DNA of 64,000 nucleotides, taken from the NCBI RefSeq assembly GCF_001279585.1, contig NZ_LGEC01000137.1:110520-174519 (forward strand). Reading direction: 5' to 3'. Of this stretch, positions 26,033-34,283 are shown piece by piece (within the stretch, counting starts at the first letter, position 1; the number at the start of each line of letters is the position of its first letter). A program made the translations under genes and the position numbers. Origin of the DNA: Nocardiopsis sp. NRRL B-16309. Lineage in GTDB: Bacteria > Actinomycetota > Actinomycetes > Streptosporangiales > Streptosporangiaceae. Under the pieces are notes generated by a model. The model was not told the origin of the DNA, ran no database searches, and was given only the letters and a program-made list of their open reading frames with translations.

Positions 26033-26877
26033 CCGCCACACCCGCCACCCGGGCGCCCGACCCGCCCGCGCCCGCCGTCCGCCGCCGGCGCGGCCCCACC
26101 CGCGCCGACCTGGGCCGACCCCTGCTCGGGGCCCTGGGCATCCTGGCCCTGCTCGCGCTGTGGGAGGCCGTGCCGCGCCTGGGCGTGGTCTCCGACCGCT
26201 ACCTGCCGCCCGCCACCGACGTCCTGGCCGCCCTGGGCGTGCGCGCCACCACGCCCGGGTTCTGGACCGCGGTCGGCGACACCCTCGCCGGCTGGGCCCT
26301 GGGCCTGGCCATCGCCTTCGCCGCCGCGGTCGTGCTCGGCTTCACCCTGGGCGCCCTGCCCCGGGTCCGCGCCTACACCACCTCCACGGTCGACTTCCTG
26401 CGCCCCATCCCCTCGGTCGCGCTCATCCCGCTGGCCGTGCTGCTCTACGGCACCGACATCCGCTCCACCCTGCTCCTGGTCGTCTACGCCTGCTTCTGGC
26501 TCATCTACATCCAGGTGCTCTACGGCGTCGCCGACGTCGACCCCGTCGCCGAGCAGACCGCGCGCTCCTACGGGCTGGGCCGACTGGCCCGGGTCCGCCA
26601 CGTCGTGTGGCCCACGACCCTGCCCTACCTCATGACCGGGGTGCGCCTGGCCGCGGCCGTCGCCCTCATCCTGTCCATCACCGCCCAGCTGATCATCGGC
26701 TCCCCCGGCATCGGCCGGGAGATCGCCGTCGCCCAGTCCAGCGGCGCCGTCGAGTCCGTCTACGCCCTCATCGTCGCCACCGGCGCGCTGGGCGTGGTCA
26801 TCAACACCGGCGTGCGCGTCCTGGAACGGCGCGTCCTGCGCTGGCACACGTCCGTCCGCGGGGAGGCCACCGCATGA
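26029..26877 (+). CDS. ABC importer permease 1 (NitT/TauT type)
   Basis: A 282-residue permease with about six membrane segments and a cytoplasmic EAA loop around EQTARSYGLGRLARVRHVVWPTTLPYL, the ATPase contact of the BPD family. Overlaps the leader frame upstream (ATGA) and the second permease downstream (ATGA). A heterodimeric pair of permeases is implied. Confidence 0.92.
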   Translation: MTATPATRAPDPPAPAVRRRRGPTRADLGRPLLGALGILALLALWEAVPRLGVVSDRYLPPATDVLAALGVRATTPGFWTAVGDTLAGWALGLAIAFAAAVVLGFTLGALPRVRAYTTSTVDFLRPIPSVALIPLAVLLYGTDIRSTLLLVVYACFWLIYIQVLYGVADVDPVAEQTARSYGLGRLARVRHVVWPTTLPYLMTGVRLAAAVALILSITAQLIIGSPGIGREIAVAQSSGAVESVYALIVATGALGVVINTGVRVLERRVLRWHTSVRGEATA

Positions 26878-27755
26878 GCCAGCCCACCCAGACCGGCCCG
26901 GCCGCCCCGGCTCCCGCCGGGTCCGCGCCCGCGCCCGCCCGCGGCGCCCGGCCGCGGCGCCCGCACCGCGGCGGCGCCGCCCGGCGCGCCGGGAGCCGCG
27001 CGCTCCACGTCCTGCTCCTGCCCGTGGTGCTCATCGGCGTCTACGCCTACGCCAGCGCCACCTCCAGCAGCTACTACACGCCCACGCCCGACCTCATCGC
27101 GTCCGCGTTCGTGGAGCTGTGGTTCTCCGAGCGCCTGTTCGCCGACGTGCTGCCCAGCATCGCCCGCCTGCTCACCGGCTTCACCCTGGCCGCCCTGATC
27201 GGGGTGTCCCTGGGCGTGCTTCTGGGCATGTCCTCACGCGTGCGCGCCACTCTGGAACCCGTCCTGGAGTTCCTGCGCGCCATCCCGCCGCCGGTCCTGG
27301 TCCCGCTGATGATCCTGCTCGCGGGTATCGACGACTCCATGAAGATCCTGGTCATCGTCTCCGGCTGCGTGTGGCCGATCCTGCTCAACACCGTCGAGGG
27401 CGTCCGGGCCGTGGACCCGGTCCTGGCCGACACCGCCCGCTGCTACGGCATCGGCGGCACCACCCGGCTGCGCGTGCTGGTCCTGCGCTCGGCCAGCCCG
27501 CAGATCATGGCGGGCCTGCGCCTGGCCCTGGCCCTGGCCATCATCCTCATGGTCATCAGCGAGATGTTCGCCAGCTCCAGCGGCCTGGGCTTCGCCATCG
27601 TGCAGTTCCAGCGCAGCTTCGCCATCCCGGAGATGTGGGCGGGCATGGTGCTGCTGGGCCTGATCGGCTTCGCCCTGTCCGCGCTCTTCGAGCTTGCCGA
27701 GAGCCGCGTCCTGTACTGGTACCGCGGCCTGCGCGCCGCCCACCGGGGGGAGTAA
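26874..27755 (+). CDS. ABC importer permease 2 (NitT/TauT type)
   Basis: A 293-residue permease partner. An unusually Pro/Ala/Arg-rich, unstructured N-terminus (about 40 residues) precedes the membrane segments. The EAA-type loop reads ADTARCYGIGGTTRLRVLVLRSASPQIM. ATG 26874 overlaps the first permease stop. It has high similarity of layout to the first permease but low residue identity, consistent with ancient duplication. Confidence 0.92.
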   Translation: MSQPTQTGPAAPAPAGSAPAPARGARPRRPHRGGAARRAGSRALHVLLLPVVLIGVYAYASATSSSYYTPTPDLIASAFVELWFSERLFADVLPSIARLLTGFTLAALIGVSLGVLLGMSSRVRATLEPVLEFLRAIPPPVLVPLMILLAGIDDSMKILVIVSGCVWPILLNTVEGVRAVDPVLADTARCYGIGGTTRLRVLVLRSASPQIMAGLRLALALAIILMVISEMFASSSGLGFAIVQFQRSFAIPEMWAGMVLLGLIGFALSALFELAESRVLYWYRGLRAAHRGE

Positions 27756-27760
27756 GCGCC

Positions 27761-28627
27761 ATGAACCACCAAGGAGAACACGGCACCATGCTCAAGGTCA
27801 CCGGACTGCAGAAGGTCTACCGCGGGGGAGCCACGGAGGTGGAGGCCGTCCGCGACCTCACCTTCGACCTGGCCGAGGGCGAACTCGTCTGCCTGGTCGG
27901 GCCGTCCGGCTGCGGCAAGACGACCCTGCTCAAGTGCATCGCCGGGCTCATGCCGCCCACCAGCGGCACGGTCGAGCTGGCCGGGCGGCCCGTCACCGCC
28001 CCGCCGCCCGACATGGCCGTGGTGTTCCAGGAGTACGGCCGCAGCCTCTTCGCGTGGATGAGCGTGCGCGCCAACGTCGAACTCCCGCTCAAGGAGAAGA
28101 AGCTGGGCAAGGCGCGCCGCGCCGAGCTGGTCGCCGAGTCGCTGGAGGCCGTGGGCCTGACCGCGTTCGCCGACGCCTACCCCTGGCAGCTCTCGGGCGG
28201 CATGCAGCAGCGCGTGGCCATCGCCCGCGCCATCGCCTACGAGCCCCAGGTCCTGCTGATGGACGAGCCCTTCGCCGCCGTGGACGCCCAGACCCGCGCC
28301 GACCTGGAGGACCTCATCCGCGCCATCTGGCGACGCATGGGCGTCACCGTCCTGTTCGTCACCCACGACATCGACGAGGCGGTCTACCTGGGCGAGCGCG
28401 TCCTGGTGCTGTCGTCCTCGCCCACCGTCGTCCAGGACGACATCACCGTCGACCTGCCCGCCGAGCGCGACCAGCTCACCACCCGCCAGGACGAGCGCTT
28501 CACCGAGCTGCGCGCCCGCGTCTACGCCGAGATCCAGCAGGCCAAGAACAGCGCCAAGGGCGCCCCCGAGAACCCGGCCGACGGCGCCGGTACCGGAGCC
28601 GCCCGCGCCTCGACCGCCGTGCACTGA
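27761..28627 (+). CDS. ABC importer ATP-binding protein
   Basis: A 288-residue ATPase. Walker A GPSGCGKTT, the Q-loop in VVFQEYGRSLFAW, signature LSGGMQQR, Walker B VLLMDEPFAAVD and the switch histidine in VTHDIDEAV are complete. Start ATG 27761 has a GGGGAG site 8 nt upstream; ATG 27788 with AAGGAG is an alternative that removes nine residues. A C-terminal Ala/Gly-rich extension (after about 255) is unusual. It drives the adjacent permease pair. Confidence 0.93.
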   Translation: MNHQGEHGTMLKVTGLQKVYRGGATEVEAVRDLTFDLAEGELVCLVGPSGCGKTTLLKCIAGLMPPTSGTVELAGRPVTAPPPDMAVVFQEYGRSLFAWMSVRANVELPLKEKKLGKARRAELVAESLEAVGLTAFADAYPWQLSGGMQQRVAIARAIAYEPQVLLMDEPFAAVDAQTRADLEDLIRAIWRRMGVTVLFVTHDIDEAVYLGERVLVLSSSPTVVQDDITVDLPAERDQLTTRQDERFTELRARVYAEIQQAKNSAKGAPENPADGAGTGAARASTAVH

Positions 28628-28694
28628 CCCCGACCGTCCCGCGCACCACAGCCCCGCGCACGACACACGCCATCACCGTCGAAGGAGACACACC

Positions 28695-30152
28695 GTGACC
28701 CTGCTCGCCGACGACCACACCTCGGCCGTCTTCACCGGAACGTGGACCCCGGCCAAGGGCGGCGACGCGCCCGTGGTCTCGCCGTCCACCGGAACCGTCC
28801 TGGGCCGCATCGGCATCGCCGGCGGAGAGGACGTGCGCGACGCCGCGGCCCGCGCCGCGCGGGCCCAGCGCGACTGGGCCGCGGCCTCCTTCGAGGAGCG
28901 CGCCGCCGTGCTGCGCCGCGCCGGGGACCTGCTGGAGGCCAACGCCGAGGAGATCTCGGGCTGGCTGCGCCGCGAGGGCGGGGCGGCGGCCGGGATGGCG
29001 GGCTTCCAGGTCCACGTCTCGGCCGCGGAGTGCTTCGAGGCCGCCGCACTGGCCTCCCAGCCGCACGGCGAGATCCTGCGCACCGCCAAGCCGCGGCTGA
29101 GCTTCGCCCGCCAGGTCCCCGTCGGCGTCGTGGGCGTCATCGCGCCCTTCAACGTGCCCCTCATCCTGGGCATCCGCTCGGTCGCACCGGCCCTGGCCGT
29201 CGGCAACGCCGTCATCCTCAAGCCGGACCCGCGCACGGCCGTGTGCGGCGGCGCGGTCCTGGCCGAGGTCTTCCGCCGGGCCGGGGTGCCCGAGGGCGTG
29301 TTCCAGGTCCTGCCCGGCGGGGTCGAGGCGGGCCAGGCCCTGATCGCCGACCCGCACGTGCGGGTCATCTCCTTCACCGGCTCCACCGAGGCCGGGCGCA
29401 AGGTCGGCGAGGCCGCCGGGCGCCACCTCAAGCGCGCGCACCTGGAGCTGGGCGGCAACTCCCCGCTGGTGGTCCTGGACGACGTCGACGTGGACGCCGC
29501 CGCCTCGATCGGCGCCTGGGGATCGTTCCTGCACCAGGGCCAGATCTGCATGACCACCGGGCGGCACCTGGTGCACGAGGCGGTCGCCGACGCCTACGTC
29601 GAACGCCTGGCGGCCAAGGCCGACGCCCTGACCGTGGGCAGCACCGAGGAGGACGGCACCGCGCTGGGGCCGGTCATCGACGCCGGCCAGCGCGACAAGA
29701 TCCACTCCCTGGTCACCGGCAGCGTCGACGCGGGCGCCCAGCTGCGCGCGGGCGGCACCTACCAGGACCTGTTCTACCGGCCCACCGTGCTGGACCGGGT
29801 GGGGGCCGCCACGCCCGCCTACGCCCAGGAGGTGTTCGGTCCGGTGGCCCCGGTGGTGCGCTTCTCCTCGATCGACGAGCTCGTGGAGCTGGCCACCACC
29901 ACCGAGTACGGGCTGAGCCTGGGCGTGCTCACGCACAACCCGATGCGCGGGATGGAGATCGCCGACCGGGTGCCCAGCGGGATCGTGCACATCAACGACC
30001 AGACCGTGGACGACGAGGCGGTGGCGCCCTTCGGGGGCGTGGGCGACTCGGGCACGGGGTCCCGCTTCGGGGGCACGCGCGCCAACCTGGAGGCGTTCAC
30101 CGAGACCCAGTGGGTCACCATGCAGGCCGACCCGGCCCGCTACCCGTTCTAG
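28695..30152 (+). CDS. Benzaldehyde dehydrogenase-like aldehyde dehydrogenase
   Basis: A 485-residue NAD(P)-dependent aldehyde dehydrogenase. The catalytic glutamate is in LELGGNSP (about 253) and the nucleophilic cysteine in HQGQICMTTGR (near 287). The NAD-binding GSTEAGRKVG and the C-terminal EVFGPVAPV and THNPMRGM blocks match the aromatic-aldehyde branch (XylC/benzaldehyde dehydrogenase). GTG 28695 with GAAGGAG upstream. As the last gene of the ABC operon it suggests that the imported compound is converted to an aldehyde, perhaps aromatic. Substrate inferred. Confidence 0.92.
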   Translation: MTLLADDHTSAVFTGTWTPAKGGDAPVVSPSTGTVLGRIGIAGGEDVRDAAARAARAQRDWAAASFEERAAVLRRAGDLLEANAEEISGWLRREGGAAAGMAGFQVHVSAAECFEAAALASQPHGEILRTAKPRLSFARQVPVGVVGVIAPFNVPLILGIRSVAPALAVGNAVILKPDPRTAVCGGAVLAEVFRRAGVPEGVFQVLPGGVEAGQALIADPHVRVISFTGSTEAGRKVGEAAGRHLKRAHLELGGNSPLVVLDDVDVDAAASIGAWGSFLHQGQICMTTGRHLVHEAVADAYVERLAAKADALTVGSTEEDGTALGPVIDAGQRDKIHSLVTGSVDAGAQLRAGGTYQDLFYRPTVLDRVGAATPAYAQEVFGPVAPVVRFSSIDELVELATTTEYGLSLGVLTHNPMRGMEIADRVPSGIVHINDQTVDDEAVAPFGGVGDSGTGSRFGGTRANLEAFTETQWVTMQADPARYPF

Positions 30153-30510
30153 GACGCCGGGGCCGGGGCGCGTGTGGGGACGCCCCGGCCCCGCCCGGCG
30201 CCTGTCACGGGCCCGGCTGGCCACGCTGGTGCACGTCCTCGGCCGACCGGTCCAGGTCTTCCAGCCCGTGGTGGCGGACCAGCCTCTCCAACCGGAGCGC
30301 GCCGCGCCCGTGCAGGGGCACCGACTGCGGCACCAGGGTCGGACCGTGAAGCCTGTGACCCGATTCACTTGAGGGTTCATTTGTTTGCCGGGAAGTCATG
30401 CGAATAGTGTGGCCACAGTGCTGCTGGGAGTCACCGGCCCGGCCGCGCCCCCGCCCGGCACCGAACCGACAGGATCCCGTTCGGTGCGCCTCCGAACCAA
30501 GGAGCACCCC
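30153..30510. other. Intergenic interval between ALDH and cupredoxin genes
   Basis: Contains the terminator at 30158-30193 and, from 30360 to 30420, an AT-richer patch that probably carries the cupredoxin promoter. No gene seen. Confidence 0.4.
30158..30193 (+). terminator. Terminator of the ABC/ALDH operon
   Basis: A perfect 13-bp stem (30158-30170 with 30181-30193) with a 10-nt loop, 6 nt after the ALDH stop codon. Confidence 0.75.
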
Positions 30511-30969
30511 ATGTCACGCCTCGCCCTGATCGCCCTGGCCGCCGCCGCGACCCTCGGCCTGGCCGCCTGCTCCTCCGATGACCAGGCCGCGGAGCCCGCG
30601 TCGGAGGAGACCGCGGCAGAGGAGTCCGCGACCGAGGACACGGCGGGCGCCGAGGACGGCACGGAGGAGTCCGGCGACACGGCGGGCGAAGCCGTGGAGG
30701 CCATCACCGTCACGGCCTCGGAGATGGCCTACGACGGCATCCCCGAGACCCTCCCCGCCGGGACCGTCGAGATCACCTTCGACAACGCCGGTGAGGCCCC
30801 GCACGACCTCGTCGTCGAGGAGCTGGGCGACGAGCAGGTCATCCCCCTCATCGACGGCGGGGAGAGCACCACCGGCACCGTCACGCTGGAGCCGGGCACC
30901 TACACCTTCTACTGCTCCGTGGGCAGCCACCGCTCGATGGGCATGGAGCAGACCGTCACCGTCGAGTAG
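30511..30969 (+). CDS. Cupredoxin-domain lipoprotein
   Basis: A 152-residue lipoprotein. The lipobox LAAC is at about residue 20. A Glu/Ala/Thr-rich acidic linker (about 25-67) leads to a plastocyanin-like domain. The type 1 copper ligands are visible: His in EAPHDLVV, Cys in FYCSVGSH, the His after it, and a methionine in SMGM. It should carry electrons or copper at the outer face of the membrane. ATG 30511 follows AAGGAG. A convergent terminator separates it from the LysR gene. Confidence 0.9.
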   Translation: MSRLALIALAAAATLGLAACSSDDQAAEPASEETAAEESATEDTAGAEDGTEESGDTAGEAVEAITVTASEMAYDGIPETLPAGTVEITFDNAGEAPHDLVVEELGDEQVIPLIDGGESTTGTVTLEPGTYTFYCSVGSHRSMGMEQTVTVE

Positions 30970-31092
30970 GCGGGACACCGGGGCCGTTCCCCGTACCGGC
31001 CCGAGTTCCGCTCCGGTCCGGCTCCCTGCTCTCCTCCGGTCCGGTGCGGTTCCACTCCGGCCCGGCCGGGCCCTGCCCCCTCCGGTCCCCGT

Positions 31093-31121
31093 CCCCGCCC
31101 CGGCCGAACCCCGGGGCGGGG
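31093..31121. terminator. Bidirectional terminator after the cupredoxin gene
   Basis: A perfect 11-bp stem (31093-31103 with 31111-31121) with loop CCGAACC between convergent genes. Confidence 0.65.
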
Positions 31122-31129
31122 CGGTCCGC

Positions 31130-32146
31130 TCAACCGGTCAGGTCGGGGATGATGCGCGGACCCACCCGGCACACGTAGTCGCGGAACAGCGCCACCGCGG
31201 GCGGCTCGAACCCCCTGTCCCCTCGCCCGCCCCCGGCGGCGGCCCCCGGCGCGGGACCGCCGGCCGACCGGTCCGCGCCCTCCGCGGCCCGGGGCCCACC
31301 GCCGCGTGCCGCCCGCGGCCAAACCACCCCCACCGGCCGGTCGGCGCCCTCCTCCGCCAGGCCCAGCTCCACGGTGCCCGGCAGCGGCCCGTGCGGCCGG
31401 GCGGGCAGCACCGACACCCCCAGGCCCGCCGCCACCAGCCCCCGCGCCGTGGCGATGTCGTCGGCCTCGAACGCCACCCGCGGCGTCACACCCGCTCCGC
31501 CCAGCAGCCGGTCGGTCAGATGGCGCACCCCCCGCCCGGGCTTGAGCAGGACGAACTCCTCGGCCGCCGCGGTCGCCGCCGAGACCGGCCCCGCCGAGGC
31601 CGCCAGCCGGTGGTGCTCGGGCACCACCAGGCGGAGCCACTGCGTGTGCAGCACCGCCGACGCCAGGCCCGGGTCCGCGGGCAGCGGCGAGGTCAGGGCC
31701 AGGTCCGCCCCGCCCGAGGCCAGCCGCCGCAGCGACTCCGCCCAGGGCTCCTGGGTCAGGGTGAAGCGCACCCCCGGATGCTCGGCGCGAAAGCCCCGCA
31801 GCAGCGCGGGGACCACCTCGACGCCGAGCGTGGGCAGGAAGGTCAGCGCCACCCGGCCCTCCTCCGCGCCGGTGAGGTCGGCCAGTCCCTCGCGCAGGTC
31901 CGCCAGGGCGCGCTCCACGTAGGGCAGCAGCCGCTGCCCGGCCCGCGTCAGCCGCACGCCCCGCCCCGTGCGCTCCACCAGCGCGATCCCCATCTCCTCC
32001 TGCACCCGCGCCAGCGCGCGGCTGAGCGTGGGCTGGGGCACGCCCAGCGACTCGGCCGCCTGGGTGACGTGCTCGGTGCGGGCCACCGCCGCGACCATCC
32101 GCAGCCGGGGCACCAGGACCTGGGCCAGTGCATCCACCTCATCCAT
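31130..32146 (-). CDS. LysR-family regulator paired with an MFS transporter
   Basis: A 338-residue LysR regulator: HTH at residues 12-70 (VARTEHVTQAAESLGVPQPTLSRALARVQEEMG) and effector domain to about 275. A Gly/Ala/Arg-rich insertion (about 280-315) precedes the last helix and is unusual. It is divergent from the MFS gene and probably controls it; the shared 69-nt region carries three ATGCAT sites. Confidence 0.93.
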   Translation of the reverse strand: MDEVDALAQVLVPRLRMVAAVARTEHVTQAAESLGVPQPTLSRALARVQEEMGIALVERTGRGVRLTRAGQRLLPYVERALADLREGLADLTGAEEGRVALTFLPTLGVEVVPALLRGFRAEHPGVRFTLTQEPWAESLRRLASGGADLALTSPLPADPGLASAVLHTQWLRLVVPEHHRLAASAGPVSAATAAAEEFVLLKPGRGVRHLTDRLLGGAGVTPRVAFEADDIATARGLVAAGLGVSVLPARPHGPLPGTVELGLAEEGADRPVGVVWPRAARGGGPRAAEGADRSAGGPAPGAAAGGGRGDRGFEPPAVALFRDYVCRVGPRIIPDLTG

Positions 32147-32180
32147 GCATTCCAGTATGCATCAGCGGCAAACCATGCAT
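32145..32180. promoter_or_regulatory. Three ATGCAT sites in the LysR/MFS control region
   Basis: The palindrome ATGCAT occurs at 32145-32150, 32157-32162 and 32175-32180; the first overlaps the LysR start codon. Clustered short dyads are expected for LysR-type sites. In such GC-rich DNA three copies in 36 nt are unlikely by chance. Confidence 0.5.
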
Positions 32181-32215
32181 TGGACGTATGAAACGGGTCT
32201 GTCTAGCGTGGACGC

Positions 32216-33457
32216 ATGACCGTGACCAGCCCGACCGCCACCGATCCGCGCCCCCGCGCGGGCAGCCGCGCCTACCGCCGCACGGTCGTCGCCCTGGTCG
32301 CCGCCGCCGTGGCCACCTTCGCCCAACTCTGGTCGGTCCAGCCGATCCTGCCCGCCATCGCCGAGGGCTTCGACACCTCCGCGAGCCAGGCCGCGCTCAC
32401 CGTCTCCGTCGCCACCGGCGGGCTGGCCGGGTTCACCCTCATCTGGAGCGGGGCCGCCGACCGCTTCGGCCGCGCCCGCGTCATCACGGCCTCACTGCTG
32501 CTGGCCACCCTGCTGGGGTGCGCGGCGCCCCTGGCCGGGGACCTCCCGCTGCTGCTGGCCCTGCGCGCCCTGCAGGGCGCCGCCCTGGGCGGGGTCCCCG
32601 CCGCGGCCGTGGCCTACCTCGCGGAGGAGATCCACCCCGCCGACGCGCCCCGCGCCACCGGGCTCTACATCGCGGGCAACCCGCTGGGCGGCATGGGGGG
32701 ACGGCTGCTGGCCGGGTTCGCCGCCGACCACGGCGGATGGGCGTGGGGGATCGCCGCCAACACCCTGCTGGGCCTTCTCGCCCTGGCCGTGTTCGTCCTG
32801 GTCCTGCCCCGGAGGCGGGTGCCCCGTCCCGCGGCGGCGCCGTCGGGCCGCGCCGCGGGCCCGTCCCTGGCGGCGCGCCTGCGCTCGGCTCTGACCACCC
32901 GCGGGCTGCCCGCCCTCTACGCCCAGGCCCTGCTGCTCATGGGCGCGTTCATGACCGTGTACAACCTGCTGGGCTTCCGGCTCACGGACGAACCCTTCGG
33001 GCTGTCCCAGGCCGCCGCGTCCCTGCTCTTCCTGTCCTACACCGCCGGGATGCTCGGCTCGGCCGTCGCCGGATCCGCCACCGCCCGCTTCGGCGGCTAC
33101 ACCGTCCTGACGGTGTCCACGGCGCTCATGGCGGCGGGTCTGGCGGGCCTGTTCGCCGCCGTGCTGTTCGGTCTGCTGGCGGCCCTGCTGGTGCTGACCT
33201 TCAGCTTCTTCAGCGCCCACGCCACCGCCTCGGCCTGGGTGGGCGCCCGGGCGTCGGCCGGGCGCGCCCAGGCCATGGCGGTGTACACGCTGGCCTACTA
33301 CCTCGGCTCCAGCCTCTTCGGCTGGCTGGGCGGCCTGGTCTACGACACGGCGGGCTGGAACGGCGCGGTGCTCTTCGCGCTGGGCCTGTGCGCGGCGGCC
33401 GCCCTGGTGGCGCTGCGCCTGCGCCGCCTGCCCGCGGCCCCGGCCGACCGGGACTGA
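32216..33457 (+). CDS. Major facilitator superfamily transporter
   Basis: A 413-residue, 12-segment MFS protein. It has the motif-A loop GAADRFGRARVI between segments 2 and 3, typical of drug/H+ antiporters and CynX/YnfM-type transporters. ATG 32216. Together with the LysR gene this is a common regulated export module; substrate unknown. Confidence 0.92.
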   Translation: MTVTSPTATDPRPRAGSRAYRRTVVALVAAAVATFAQLWSVQPILPAIAEGFDTSASQAALTVSVATGGLAGFTLIWSGAADRFGRARVITASLLLATLLGCAAPLAGDLPLLLALRALQGAALGGVPAAAVAYLAEEIHPADAPRATGLYIAGNPLGGMGGRLLAGFAADHGGWAWGIAANTLLGLLALAVFVLVLPRRRVPRPAAAPSGRAAGPSLAARLRSALTTRGLPALYAQALLLMGAFMTVYNLLGFRLTDEPFGLSQAAASLLFLSYTAGMLGSAVAGSATARFGGYTVLTVSTALMAAGLAGLFAAVLFGLLAALLVLTFSFFSAHATASAWVGARASAGRAQAMAVYTLAYYLGSSLFGWLGGLVYDTAGWNGAVLFALGLCAAAALVALRLRRLPAAPADRD

Positions 33458-33507
33458 CCACCGGGCCGCCGCACCCCGTCGGAGGGGCCGCCGGGTGTGC
33501 GGGTCCC

Positions 33508-34254
33508 TCAGACCCTGGACACGCGGTGCCCCGGGTCGTCGCCGCCCACCTCCGGGACCGGGTCCACGCCCGCCGCCGCGTCCGACGCCGGCGCCTGGTG
33601 CAGGGCCAGCGCCGTGCGCAGGTACTGCAGCCCCCGCGAGTCGGCCGGGTCCTGGCCGGTCAGCACTCGCACCCGGCCCAGGCGGTAGTCGATCGTGCTG
33701 CGGTGGATGAACAGCGCCCTGGCCGCCCGGCTGCGGTTGCCCCCGGCGTCGATCACGGCCTCCAGCGTCGGCCTGAGCACCGCGTCGGCCACCACCGGCG
33801 CGATCCGGGCCACCATCGCCGCACGCACCCGCGGCGACCCGGCGCACGCGTACTCCATCATCACGTCGCGCAGCCGGTACACCCCCGGGGCCAGACGCAG
33901 CCCCCGCGACAGCCGCACGACGTCCCCGGCCTCGTGCGCCGCCCGCGTCCCCTCGCCCCCGGGCGACCAGGCCAGCCCGATCCACACCGGCCGGTCGCGC
34001 AACGCGGTGCGCACGGACGCCGCCGTGTGCGCGGCCCGCCGCTCGTCACGGCAGGGCAGGACCACGCGGCCCCCGCCGGAGGACAGCGCCGTGCGGGCAC
34101 GGTCCCCGGTCAGGACGCGAATGGCCTCGTCGGCGACCGCGTCCCAGCGCGGCGACGGTCTCCCGAGCAGGAGTGCGAGGTGGGCATGGGGTGCGACGGG
34201 GGATCGGTGCGTGTCCTCGGGCGTCATAGGGCGATCGAACAGCACCGAGGTCAT
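33508..34254 (-). CDS. Short PucR-type helix-turn-helix protein
   Basis: A 248-residue regulator with a C-terminal PucR-type HTH: AVIDAGGNRSRAARALFIHRSTIDYRLGRVRVLTG (about 170-205). The N-terminal region is short and unrecognised, lacking a full PucR sensor. It follows the histidine kinase gene by 29 nt on the same strand, so it may be the third gene of the two-component operon. Length is about half of the usual family length. Confidence 0.8.
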   Translation of the reverse strand: MTSVLFDRPMTPEDTHRSPVAPHAHLALLLGRPSPRWDAVADEAIRVLTGDRARTALSSGGGRVVLPCRDERRAAHTAASVRTALRDRPVWIGLAWSPGGEGTRAAHEAGDVVRLSRGLRLAPGVYRLRDVMMEYACAGSPRVRAAMVARIAPVVADAVLRPTLEAVIDAGGNRSRAARALFIHRSTIDYRLGRVRVLTGQDPADSRGLQYLRTALALHQAPASDAAAGVDPVPEVGGDDPGHRVSRV

Positions 34255-34283
34255 GCCGAACTCAGCCCTACCTCAACGTAACC

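Noticed and set aside
24737..26041. 434-codon minus frame opposite the ABC binding protein
   Set aside because: Gly/Val/Asp-rich antisense shadow; the + strand lipoprotein is unmistakable.
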